The position numbers and the translations under genes were made by a program. A stretch of 64,000 bases of DNA from Fasciolopsis buskii (taxonomy: Eukaryota > Platyhelminthes > Trematoda > Plagiorchiida > Fasciolidae): contig LUCM01000789.1 of NCBI GenBank assembly GCA_008360955.1, positions 34,338 to 98,337 of the forward strand. The letters are read 5' to 3'. The number at the start of each line of letters is the position of its first letter. The first letter of the stretch is position 1. The notes under the pieces were generated by a model. The model made no database searches and was not told the origin of the DNA. It saw only the letters and a list, made by a program, of their open reading frames with translations. Below are positions 1-10,400 of this stretch, piece after piece.

Positions 1-2769
1 TCTGAGCGCTTATCATTCCAGTGTGTCCGTTACTGTTCCAGTCCGATCGTTCTAACAGCCTGTTTCGATCTGTTCCCATAGTTTGAGGGAGGCAATCTGT
101 GAGCTAACTAGCTATATGGTGCCATTACTCAATTCACCGATGAAATTCATGGAGGCATTCGTACTGTTTGTTGTTTGACTTTTGATCGGGATTATTAACC
201 ATTGTGTGTATCCACCGTTGTCCGTCTGGGACTCTAACCCGGCACAGCTCCACTTTCCAGCTAGTTCGGTGACGCACAGAACCAGTCAAAACCGGAGTCG
301 AATCCCTGGTACAGCGTAGTACTATTATTACAAACAATAATGAGGTGAAGTCAAATCACAAGCCTCAGCAGTGCTCGGTCAACGTGATAAGACAACGAGA
401 CCTTTTCCACCGGTTTGACAAGCGGGGAAATTAAAAATAAGTGGGACTTGATGTGTCCCAGGCACAGCGCAGGCGCTGGAGGTCGGAATAGTGTAGCGAA
501 GGAGACTGGCCAGCGAATCCTTCCGATAATACGAACTAGACAAATAGGACATTGTCGGGAAAGGCAAATATGAATCAGGGAGTAAGAATAGGAAACGATA
601 ACGGCAACAGATTGCTCCTTACACATGCACATCTAATTCACGATACATCAAAAGCGTATGATTAGAAGTCGAATACCTCAACCGCTATGTTATCCGGGAT
701 GGCTGTCGACGATTTACTAAAAAGTCAACGCTGTATGATATGAGACCTATTCGTCACCGAATTTTGTGCAGTCATAGATCTATGGGCAAGGCGATCGAGT
801 CCGTAGAAGTCCTACCTATGGCGAAGGCTTTGCAAACGATCTGCAGGGTTTGCCCAGTTGAAAAATGTGATTAGGAGCAAAGTTATTTTACTTACGAACT
901 AAGTAACCCTATAAAATAGCACGACACACCACACGTTCGAATCGGAACAGGGGACTGATGCACCAGCTGGTGGAAACAATAGGTTGTACAGTGATTCTCC
1001 AAAAAAATTATTTTGTGGATAATTAAGGGAACAAAGAACGTGGGTGATTTTTATTGGTATTCTTAGAATAACCTACATAAACGTCATTAAGTTGTTCGTA
1101 ATCCGACTAGCAAACACGTGGATGAGCCCAAGAGTTAGCAAAAGTGCATGAACGCGATGTGCACTCCAGTGCAATAAAACAACCAGTGACCCATAGCTTG
1201 TCTGCGTGTCCGTTACAACTGTCATAAATGACCTATCAGTTGGTAAGGCCCATGACGCGTGAAATTAACAATCGATTGGTTAATGAATTCGCCATAGTGC
1301 GCACACATCTGGATATGATTGTCCTTTAACTCTGGTGTACAAAGGAGCCTGCGAGCGTATGAGAATTAAAAAAGCACGTGTGCCTTAAAAATGATCTTGG
1401 TGCTTGCACTAACTAGTTGACTCACATTCAAAGTATAAAGTTCAATGTCTAATTTGTCACAATCGAGGTGACCATTTCCGCCCATGGACAACTTTTCCGA
1501 ATAGGTTGATCAGTAGTACTGCAATATGCCTTAATGGTTGTCATTCGAGATTTGAATCCTGATATAAATATGCGAGAAGAAATTTGTTACTCAAGTTCCA
1601 ACTGTTTTTTTCTATTTTACAAAATCTCCGCAAATCAGTGTGTACAGAAGCCTTTAACATGTTTCTATCGCTCTCTGGGACAATGGAATAGAGGTGCTTC
1701 TTTTGAGATTGGTTTGATGTTCAAAGCGAAAACAGTTTAAATGTTACTAGATGTTCAAATTTTCCCATTCTACTTCGATTGCCACATTGATAACCTTTGG
1801 GAAGCGGAGAGCAATTTGCAATTCTATGTTCCCGTTTTCCCACACCAATTTTGTGGTGTTGAAACCCCCATCTCAGACGTCCGCAAAATCGTCCAAGTGT
1901 TTCCGATTACGAATGACTCATTCATCTGTCAGTGTGTTCACATTCTCAAGTTGTTTTCGTTGTTTCCCCCGCTCTCGCAAGAGACTCAAATTCCTCGTTC
2001 CTTTCGTATGGTGATTTCGCGTCTGATTCACATGACCGGTTTGATGACTCCTCCATGTCTGTTTTTCCCTGATCGTTTTTCGTCCCATGTCCAGTTGGCG
2101 GACAATTTGATTTGATAATTTCTCTGACAGTTACCGGATTTTGTCCTATAATGCTTTCTCATCATATGGAATCATTCGCTTTGCACAACTTAAAAGTATC
2201 CAAATTCTTGACAATTTCATTTTAGTATTGAAGACGTTGATAAACCGTTCATTGTTCGTTGTGTTTTCTTCGAATTTAGAATGATCATTGAATAGAGTAC
2301 ATGAACATTTAGGGAAGTGATTACAAACTTGATTTGGGGGGCATTTGAACAAGGGACGAGGGTGCATGCGCCTTTTAGTGATCCATCGTGGAAAATTCTA
2401 TCAATTTTGAGCACTGCCGGATAGTTGGTTCTTGCAACATTTTTGCGCTGGGACTACTGAGACGACATGTGCCGCGTACGTGAGTTTACCATTGGTTCGT
2501 CTTGCCACAAATCCACTGGGTTAAGTACAATCTGTGCCCGTAACAGAAGAACAACATCACAGTCGAGAAACGATCAGTCTAGAGAATAACATTTTGCAGT
2601 CTAATATAATACGGAACTTTGGAATATTCGTTGTCGAAAATCGGCGGACAACGTTTGATAAGATTCGGACACGACGGTGATTACGTGCCCTGTTCAGCAA
2701 TTGAACAACGAAGAAGAACATCCAGGAAAAAACCAAGATACTCGTGGGCCGAGTTCTCTCCCCTGGTCA
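1..2769. other. No recognisable gene
   Basis: I see no exon, RNA gene or clear transposon here. Open frames are short, and those at 1741-2115 and 134-337 have no motif I recognise. On the plus strand at about 220-300 there is a weak tRNA-like pairing of a box-A-like and a box-B-like motif, too degenerate to call. The last part may hold decayed upstream sequence of the RTE element that becomes recognisable from about 2770. Confidence 0.5.
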
Positions 2770-3195
2770 CCTCGGCCCCTCGTTTTAAGCACCCTCTGAA
2801 AGATGTAAAATTACTTAGGAAAGAAAGGATCATGCAGAAAGCTGTACCTACCCTTTGTGATGATCAGTTGAAGGTAGTCAACAACTTTCAGCTCCTCGGG
2901 AGTTCGATTACAACCGGTGGAGGCGTTGGAAAGGCAGTTACGTCATGAATAGAGTGATCTGGAACAGCTTTCTCGACCGTGACAGTTGCAGTGCTGCCAT
3001 AAGTTCCAGGTTTCCCTTAAAGGAAGGTTGCGAAGTTCGTAATGTTCTCCCTTGCGGTTCGGAGACTTAGCCTCTCCGCTTTGAGGATGCTTGGTGAATT
3101 TTCGTATTAGGTCACGGATGTCTCCGAACCATTGTTCAAGTTTGATGGGCAGTTGCAGGATACGTCGTTGCGTGTTGGGTGTAGATAACCACCCA
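2770..3195 (+). pseudogene. RTE-type LINE reverse transcriptase, C-terminal relic (part 1, before SINE insertion)
   Basis: This is a decayed fragment of the polyprotein of an RTE-clade non-LTR retrotransposon, covering the region just after the reverse-transcriptase core. Translated in the frame of 2619-2948 it gives LCDDQLKVVNNFQLLGSSIT followed by TGGGVGKAVTS. This matches the family pattern of a short hydrophobic strand, then F-x-Y/L-L-G-S-x-I, then a Gly-rich turn and a conserved SR-I/M-N-R/K segment. A stop follows immediately, and the similarity continues in other frames (LPCGSET near 3050, RIRRCVLGVDN near 3160-3190), so the copy is frameshifted and dead. The alignment breaks where a tRNA-derived SINE begins and resumes after it at about 3371. 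RTE membership is from recognised sequence pattern; the exact family is unknown. Confidence 0.72.
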
Positions 3196-3370
3196 GTGGC
3201 AGTGGCTAAACTGGTAAGGTCGTGGCATTCGGACGACGAGGTCGCGGGTTCGAACCCTCCCGCCGCCGGTCAACTTCCCCGCTTAGCAGTCTTCTTCTGG
3301 CCGCGACCCCTTCCTGAAAATTGATGTACGTTGTTGTTTCATCAATGAAGGAGGTAAAGGATAAAAAAAT
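3196..3370 (+). mobile_element. tRNA-derived SINE, family 1, inserted in an RTE relic
   Basis: A SINE is a short non-coding retroposon transcribed by RNA polymerase III from a tRNA-like head. Here the head has a box A (TGGCTAAACTGG, 3203-3214) and a perfect-looking box B (GGGTTCGAACC, 3246-3256), the spacing expected inside a tRNA. After it comes a body shared with the copy at 27460-27650: GTCAACTTCC, then a TCTGGCCGCGACC-like block, then TTCCTGAAAATTGAT, then TTTCATCAATGAAGGAGGTAAA and an A-rich tail. It splits the RTE coding relic, so it arrived later. I could not define target-site duplications with certainty. Confidence 0.75.
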
Positions 3371-3640
3371 ACGTCATTTTCGGTGGCCTGAGCACGTACT
3401 GCTTATGCCTGTCAATCGTCTACCTTTTCGTGTTGTGTTTGCACATGCTGGGCAAGGTTAGAATGAACGACACGACGGTCAGGTCATGATTTCGCGTGCA
3501 GCTATGAAGAAGTCGGTTTCCGTTTTGACTTCGATTACGGCTCAATAGATGAGGATTATCGTTAGTTGGAGACGCTGAGAGAATTAGCTTAGAATCGAAG
3601 TCAGTGGTGCGAATGCAATATGACTTGTCTGTTGAACTCA
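3371..3640 (+). pseudogene. RTE-type LINE reverse transcriptase, C-terminal relic (part 2, after SINE insertion)
   Basis: This continues the RTE polyprotein relic on the far side of the SINE. Reading from 3373 gives RHFRWPEHVLLMPVNRLP, the degraded form of the RTE C-terminal signature (R-L-R-W-L-G-H-V-L-R-M-P-x-x-R-L-P). Next come a Gly-Gln-Val-Met segment and, in a neighbouring frame near 3540-3620, LETLRELA then NRSQW, matching the usual last lines of the family (WLETL-x-x-MA-x-NR-x-QWR). There are several in-frame stops and at least one frameshift. The order of blocks on both sides of the SINE is that of a single element. Confidence 0.72.
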
Positions 3641-4666
3641 TGTCCAAATTGGAAGGCACGGAAAACAGAATCTTAAAAGTTGCAATATTTGTACGGTTAA
3701 AATACAAGAAAAAAACCTACCTATTACCGTTTATTATTTTCCCTTATTTCGTCCGTGTTCCCTAAAATTTTGTTTAAATGTTGCTTTAATACGATGCTGT
3801 GTATATTTTGTGTGCGAGATTGTTTTTTGATGACGTACAGTCGAAAATGTTTGAGACAAACGAACCTGCTACCGTTTCAGACGTCTAAGTTTTGTTTTGA
3901 GAAATATCGGTACAAACCATGGGACAACCAAATAGCCGTACTGTACGAATTCGTTTATTTGCAATAGGCGATCAGAACTGTCTGCTTTGTGAATGGACGT
4001 ATGTCCGTCGCACGATTCCAGTCCGCATGACGCTCGAAAACCGGTCGACACGTGACTTGTCTGCCGGGCGTACACAACTATTGTGGCTATTTCCCTACGG
4101 GTTTTCTCTCTCTCATCGTTACCATACTCTGTATTTGCAGACTGGGATAAGGTCCACCTTGCTTATTTTATCGGTGGTTTTCTCTCGCTCAGAACTCACA
4201 AGCATCTCTGTTTAATTCACCCAAGTCAGACGTGATTTGACAAGTAGTAATTTCACGTTTGTATGAATCACTCCTGAAAATTTCGGTATGCAATTGTATT
4301 TCAAGTGTGGTTTTGACTTAGCCCATTATTGTTGTGTATTGCACCTCCACCGGGTTTCGTATTATCGAAACTAATCAAATGGAAAACAGTTTGACTACTT
4401 TTGATTAATTGCCGTCATCCAAGATCAAATTGAAACCAACCTGATCTTTCTGCGAAAATCGACTCTATTTTTACACTCAACTGTTTATGCTTGTTACTAT
4501 CTGGGTTGGCCTGTTTGCATCAGGTCGTGTGACAGTCGATCGATTGCGTTCCTCATCTCTGACATATTGTCGTCGAACTGATGTTCAATTGATAAGAGAG
4601 AGTCGCTTCTGTGAGGTTGGGTGTATCGCAGCGCAGTTCTATTCATTCTACACCAGATAATTTTTA

Positions 4667-4686
4667 ATATATATATATATATATAT
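4667..4686. repeat. (AT)n microsatellite
   Basis: A run of about ten AT units follows a short T-rich stretch and is followed by a second broken AT run to about 4693. Confidence 0.9.
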
Positions 4687-4699
4687 TAATATATCACAT

Positions 4700-4900
4700 C
4701 AGGATGAAAACAAGCTTGGTGCTAATCCAGTCACACTTAAATAAAATTATACGCAAACGGACGCGATAGGAGATGGCAATAAACAAGAAAAGAATTGTTT
4801 TTCGTGTTTTCACGGTACACATTTTACGATAAGACTAGTCGTCTTAGTAATCCGTTGTCAAAATACCTGTCTACATCTGCAGCTTCATCAGAAGGATCTA
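4700..4900. repeat. Possible dispersed repeat, related to 36185-36320
   Basis: Both places contain AAGCTTGGTGC, then about 55-65 bases later ACAAACGGA-like text, then AACAAGAAAAG and a TTTTTCG-TTTT stretch, in the same order. The similarity between these blocks is patchy. The minus strand at 4891-4883 reads CTGATGAAG and can form a short hairpin just after it (4882-4871), which recalls a hammerhead core, but the second core element GAAAC is not present. Confidence 0.35.
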
Positions 4901-7698
4901 GTTATTAATTTAGTAGCAATTTTGGTCCAACGAGTCTCTAACTCTGATCCTCGTCCGATTCAATAGAGTGGTCTCTTCAGTAGATTAGTTCAATTCAACC
5001 TAACGGAGTTGACGATCGAATCTGGGCGATACTTTCAATGTTTTCATTCGGACTGTTTCTAGTTCATCCGAATCGCTTGTGGGTTTTTTTGGTTTGATTG
5101 AGCCATTTTCGTTGCCGTAGTAACTACTTATTCGGGGATCAGATATTGATTAGACCTTTCTTCCATTGACATTTTCAGTGTACGAGGTCTTTCCACTAGG
5201 TGTTTGAAGATAATTGTTGATATGGCTAATCTAGGCCATCGGCAACATTTTTGCGGTCAAAACGTTTGCACTGTTCTCCAAGAAACATTTCGTCCAAGTG
5301 CTAGGCTGTAATTATCAGGCTGAATAAGATCAGTTTGGAGTACTTCCATTAAATCGGATGCAAATGTGTTTTTTACGTAATACAGTCTTTCATTGCCATC
5401 GGTGGATCTCACGAGGTCAAAAACATAATTATCTGTTGTTTCGAGTCCACGTGACGTGCCGTGGGATAAGTTGGACTATTATCAAGTATTTTGTTTTTTT
5501 CAAGACAAATAGTGAACAGACCGATCGATCGGTTCAATCCAGAAGTGATTATTCGTCATGTCTAGGGAGCAAAATACCACACATAGAATGCAACACATTG
5601 ACGGGTTTATTGTGCTTTCGTTGGATCTATTCGGTGAGAAGTTAGAAATAAGGTAATATTTCTTAAACCCAATCGTTTAAAATCAAACTTATGTCGATGT
5701 TCGAATCTGATGCATTTTGTCCCGTCTGAGCACAAATACTAGAAAAGCTTTTACAACACGACACCTCGTCCACCAGTACACAACTATTCTGACTATTTGA
5801 AACGCAAAGGGTCATTTTTGGTGTTCCATGTACCCTATATTTGTTCGCAAACCATTTTGTTTTAATTCTCTATACTCCAGAGTAGACATTACTGGGGGTT
5901 TGGAGTGAGGATATCAATCCAAACCGGAATTTCATCTCTGTCGTCTGACCCTCAATTGACAATATTCCGGTAGTGGTCTCGCAAAAACAATAAGTACTTC
6001 ACCACGAACTTCTTTGTGCTGCTGGTGGGAGCTATATTGGAAGTGCCATACCCCATAAATTCCGCTGATTGGTGTAGCTTTTTGGTCTGCTCGGTCGAGG
6101 ATGACAGTATCATCTTAGAATTGTCGGCAAAGTATCCAAGGTGTCCTCACTGGGGGAGAACAGTCTCACATTCGACTGATTCAACTGGGATTTTGCTCGG
6201 CCTGCATGGTCTCCCTTCGTCTCTAATCATAGTCCCGTGGAACATTTAACTGTTTAGTATCTGGACACTTTTGAGAAGTATTTTGGGCACGGCAATTTTC
6301 TGTGTCCTAATCACCAAATTTGTCCCATTTACACTTGTTTCCCATCACGTGTTCTCGGTTAATTTGCAATAACCCAGTAGTTATGACGAACGTTATGCTG
6401 CAGACCAAACGAATCGGAGGCTTTGTTAAGTCGAGAGTCCATGATGTTCTGATTCCTGATTTTGGCGTTTAGATTGCAACCCGATCGAATTCATGTCGTC
6501 ATTGTCTGTAACCGGGTGGTAATAGTGTATGATGTTTAGGGATTTGAGAAAATACAAGTTGGCGAACAAGTTCGTTTTCATTGAGTCATACTCATCCCAC
6601 TACATCAAAATACCTTAGGAAGAATTTTAAGAGGGAGGTGGATAATGCAGACCCTAGATAAAAAAAAACAATTAGCACAACACGTTCATCACGGTGGCTT
6701 TGATCTTGTGTCTTTTTCAACCTCGGTAAGCGGATTTAGGAAATTAGAAAACACAATTTCATCTTGCTCACGCACTGACGAAGTCACCTCGGTTGTTTCT
6801 AGAACGTTTGCGAAATACACATTAATAGACATGCGTATGTCATTTAGATGCCACGAAGACTGGAATTTACCAACAGACGATGAATAATTTTTGTTCCACA
6901 GCGTTGTGAAGCTCCAGGTATCCGAGTACCTATGCTCACTCAACTTCCACACACACACGCACGGCAAGATAGCTCCCAGGGGCCTCTTTTGCTCGTACAC
7001 ATTTCTCGTGGATTGTCAAAACTGGTCCATTTCCTGTAACGTTTTTGTGTCGACTTTTGTCATTGTCTTGGACAATGGAGAACCTGGTCGTTAACCCAAT
7101 CTTCGTATTGAAAACTTCCATATCAACACTGCTTCGCTTAGGCTGATTATACTTCAACTGGCCAAATATTTTTCCTCTGGTTTGAACTCATGAAAAGTTA
7201 ACAATGAACTGATGAGTCGGTCGTACTTATTGGGATACCTGGATCATGAAAACAATAAGTTGTCGACAGCTGGGTTAAATTATACACAATGCGTACCGAA
7301 TGCTGTCTTGCAGATAACTTCTCTCAAATGTTGATTGGTTGTCGCAGTGAAACCTAGTTCCATTACGTTTTGATTATATTCCCTTAGGCAACATAACCGC
7401 CCGGTTGTTAGATCTCAAGGTCGACAACTCAGCAACTAACGTATTTCTAACCCTTACATCGTTGGTCTTGACCGGGAAATCTGGATACATAAACATTGCG
7501 AGTTTCGATTTTCATCTTTATCAATCTCTTTTCGTCGGAATCGATAACACTTCCCATCTGATCTTGTCGTTTTACTTCAGTTTATCTTCTACTATTCTGT
7601 TTCCTATCATTTTTTTTGCTTCTAGCGCGCCAGTGCACTTATCCCTATGTATAAAATCATGACAAGTGCTTTTATCTCGAACCCCATTCAACCCGCAG

Positions 7699-7886
7699 GT
7701 TTGCATTCCGTGGCCGACATATTTTGCGAATGTTGTCACACTGTCCTTGGCTGGAAATATGAACAGGCGTACGAGACCAGCCAGAAATACAAAGAGGGCA
7801 AGTATATAATTGAACTGGCCCATCTGATTAAGGATAATGGATGGGATTGGGGTGTTGCTGAATTGGAACAACGTCGAGCCTACTAG
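7699..7886 (+). CDS. Yippee-like (YPEL) zinc-binding protein, terminal exon
   Basis: Yippee-like proteins are small, highly conserved eukaryotic zinc-binding proteins, found at centrosomes, nucleoli or mitotic structures depending on the paralogue; their biochemical role is unsettled. This exon encodes the C-terminal half of the Yippee domain. It begins [13 protein letters not shown], which carries the second CxxC zinc pair (Cys codons at 7725-7727 and 7734-7736), and continues through [20 protein letters not shown] and [14 protein letters not shown]. That is close to identical to animal YPEL1/2/4 type sequences. The exon start is set by the acceptor AG at 7697-7698; the intron is phase 1, splitting a Gly codon. 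After the usual end at GWD the frame runs twelve more codons to a TAG at 7884-7886. This may be a real extension, or a donor (GGGGTGTTG near 7855) may be used instead. The N-terminal half, with the first CxxC, lies outside the window or was not found. Confidence 0.9.
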
Positions 7887-10400
7887 AATAGCCCGGTTCT
7901 TTCGTGTCCTCGGTTCTCGATTCGTCAAGTCTCGTTCCACCGTTGGATGATTTCAATGCCAGTTCGTTCGTTTTTGACGTCGTCGTCATCGTGGTTGTCG
8001 CTACTTCATTCTTGTTGCTGTCACGTTATCGTCGTCATTGTCTTACGACCAGTTTTTTTCTACGCAATCGTCCTTTTGTCTTTCATTCGGTCTTTTATCG
8101 GGCACTCGTTTGCACCCGATCGTATTTGACGCCCGTTTTATCGATACCAGGGTCGAGCTTGTTCAGAAATGCATTCTTGTGATTCCCGCTCCTCTCCTCC
8201 CACGTGAATGCTTCTCCTACACCTATCAACCTCTACCGTATTTCTTTGTTTCTCAGTTGGTTGTCTAGCTGTTGGCTCTTTTTTTACCTACAGTTCTATT
8301 CTATACTATAACCTCGTGTGGCCATGTGTTTCGTTCATTATGATAACGATTGCAGTACTATTTCAATCAATCCAACTTTGCTTAATATGCTCCGGTTGGA
8401 TATTGCTTGATTTCTTTCATTAAGCATTCTCTCTCTCTCTCCATCTGTTTCCAGTTCAAACCCCATTTTCTTCATTCATCCCCCTTCCCAGCAACGTGCT
8501 GTGAACTAGGGTGCTGTATAAATGCTTCTGCTACTGATTATTCCTAGGGTTGAAGACATGCTCTGTTTTTTTTCACATTCTTATCCGCCCAGTTCTTACA
8601 ATCTATCCTGTTCGCTTTATTTCATATTACATATATATATTTCTTATATCTACCAACACACACAGCGAAAGAAGTTACAAACCCAGTGCTGAATAGGACT
8701 GATCCTTTCAAATTTAGTAAGTATGTGAGTTCTTTATCCTTTGAAAAAACAATAGGGATACTTGGCAGAATATTGGGCTTCACTAGCCAACACTCCGTTG
8801 TGCTTTTCCAAACACCAGCAGGTGACTGTTATTCCCGCGCGCCCGCCGGTTCACTGTTAGACGTTGACCCGTATGGATCTTTTTTTATCACACACACACA
8901 CACACACACATCCCTGAATTCCGTTAGTTTAGTTCGGTCTCCCCTAACTGAAATAACACAATCGGCGTGGTCCAAATTCGAACTTGGCGGATTTCGTTCG
9001 GATCGCTTCCGTCTGTTCAGATGTCTCCTTCACGGATTTACCATTTTGCTCGGTTTGTCGGAAAGTGTCCTTGGGTGGAAAATCACGTTTGCTTCCGTAA
9101 TCTGCGAAACGCCCATTCTCTCCTTCCTTGTTCATAAGCTTCTCCTAACTTGCAGGCTGTTTTCCAAGCATTTTGAGCGACTTAATTGATTCTACCACTC
9201 ACTTGCAAGTCCTTGTACATATAACATACACATAATTCAATTCGTCATTACCACCTCTTGGTTTCCCTTTTTTGCTCTTACTGTTCCTCTTCGTCAGGAG
9301 AATGACATCAGAGATTCGTCAGTGTCTTCATGCCTGAGTGGGAAATCCACAACTTTCACAATGGGCCCAATCGCATACGATTCCCGGTTAATTTATGTAA
9401 CATGGAAAGCGATCAAGCTTGTTTCAGGTTGGACAACAATGTGTCTGTGTGTCTGTCTGTCTGCTCACGTCCGTGTTCGTGTGTATACTCGTGCGTGCTC
9501 GTCGATACACGTGTATTTATTCCGTTCGGATCAGATTTGACCACACAGACCGAATTCGACTCGTTCCAACCCGGCCGAATTGAACTCTTCTCGATTCCTA
9601 GTCCGGTAATAACATTCGCGAATGCTTCGCACTCTTTCTGCGCTGTTGTTTCCTTGTTTTTTAGACAGCTACCTGAGATTTCATATAACTTTCCGGTTTA
9701 TGCTTTTATGAATGCGGTCCGACACGTGAAGTCGTACGCAACGCATTCGGTATCCGAGGTGAGACGCGCTCACTGGATTTTCCATCCAGTCTACTGCGTT
9801 GTCATTTATTTTCTCCAGATTTCAACCGGCTGTTAGTTCAGGAGTCGGGGTTTTGAGATCTTTCACGTGTACTTGCTCTTTTGACCCTGGCTTTTGTGCT
9901 CCAATCCCCGCCATCTCTTTGGTCGGACAAGTTTACTCAATTCGGATTGTGTAACACAGCTTTCATCCCGACCCGTCAAATTACATCCTCTTCGCCTTCT
10001 CATTATTTCCCTTGCTGCCTCACGTTCTTTCGTACCTCACTTGAAACGAACTCGTTTCGTTTGTATAGTAACATTTACTCTACTGGGATGCCCACTTCTG
10101 TCCTTTCCTTTATGTACGTACACACACACACACATACGTATGCATACATCCAAGTACCGCGGGCACTGTAACTTTGTATTTATGTGCTTCAATGCTTTTG
10201 AACCATTTTCTAATTCAGTGCGCTACGAAAACTCGCATTTATCCCTGTTCCTTTATTGGATGAACTTTACTCATGAACTCGTTGTGGCGTTGTCTGGTGA
10301 GCAGTCAGTGAATATCGTATGCTTGCATATGGTTCTGTCGGTCTGTATGACCAACCTATCCCAAATGGCTCATGTTTTTGCTTGAAAATCTTTCATTCGG
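7887..10400 (+). other. Pyrimidine-rich stretch after the YPEL stop, possible 3' UTR
   Basis: For about 2.5 kb the plus strand is visibly enriched in T and C. This depletes stop codons and yields long but motif-free open frames (8686-9189, 9330-9836, 9894-10385), so I do not annotate those as genes. Such strand asymmetry just after a stop codon fits a long 3' untranslated region of the YPEL transcript, but I see no convincing AATAAA in the right place. It contains CA runs at 8889-8910 and about 10120-10133 and a CT run near 8430. Confidence 0.35.
8889..8910. repeat. (CA)n microsatellite
   Basis: Eleven CA units. Similar shorter CA runs occur at about 6949-6960, 10120-10133 and 21619-21630. 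Confidence 0.9.

Larger units (their letters stand above)
3641..7698 (+). other. Non-coding stretch upstream of the YPEL exon, probable intron
   Basis: No upstream Yippee exon could be found here, and neither the first CxxC zinc pair nor the Gly-Arg-Ala-Tyr region is visible. The stretch holds an AT dinucleotide run (4667-4686), a diffuse segment at 4700-4900 that resembles 36185-36320, and scattered short open frames without motifs. If the YPEL gene has large introns, as flatworm genes often do, this is its last intron. The downstream end is a fair acceptor: a pyrimidine-rich tract followed by CCCGCAG ending at 7698. Confidence 0.4.

Noticed and set aside
7572..7940. 122-codon minus-strand frame over the YPEL exon
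   Set aside because: It is the antisense shadow of the conserved YPEL exon on the plus strand.
8686..10385. Three long plus-strand frames (167, 168 and 163 codons) as genes
   Set aside because: They overlap in different frames, read through CA repeats, contain no recognisable motif, and are explained by stop depletion in a pyrimidine-rich stretch.
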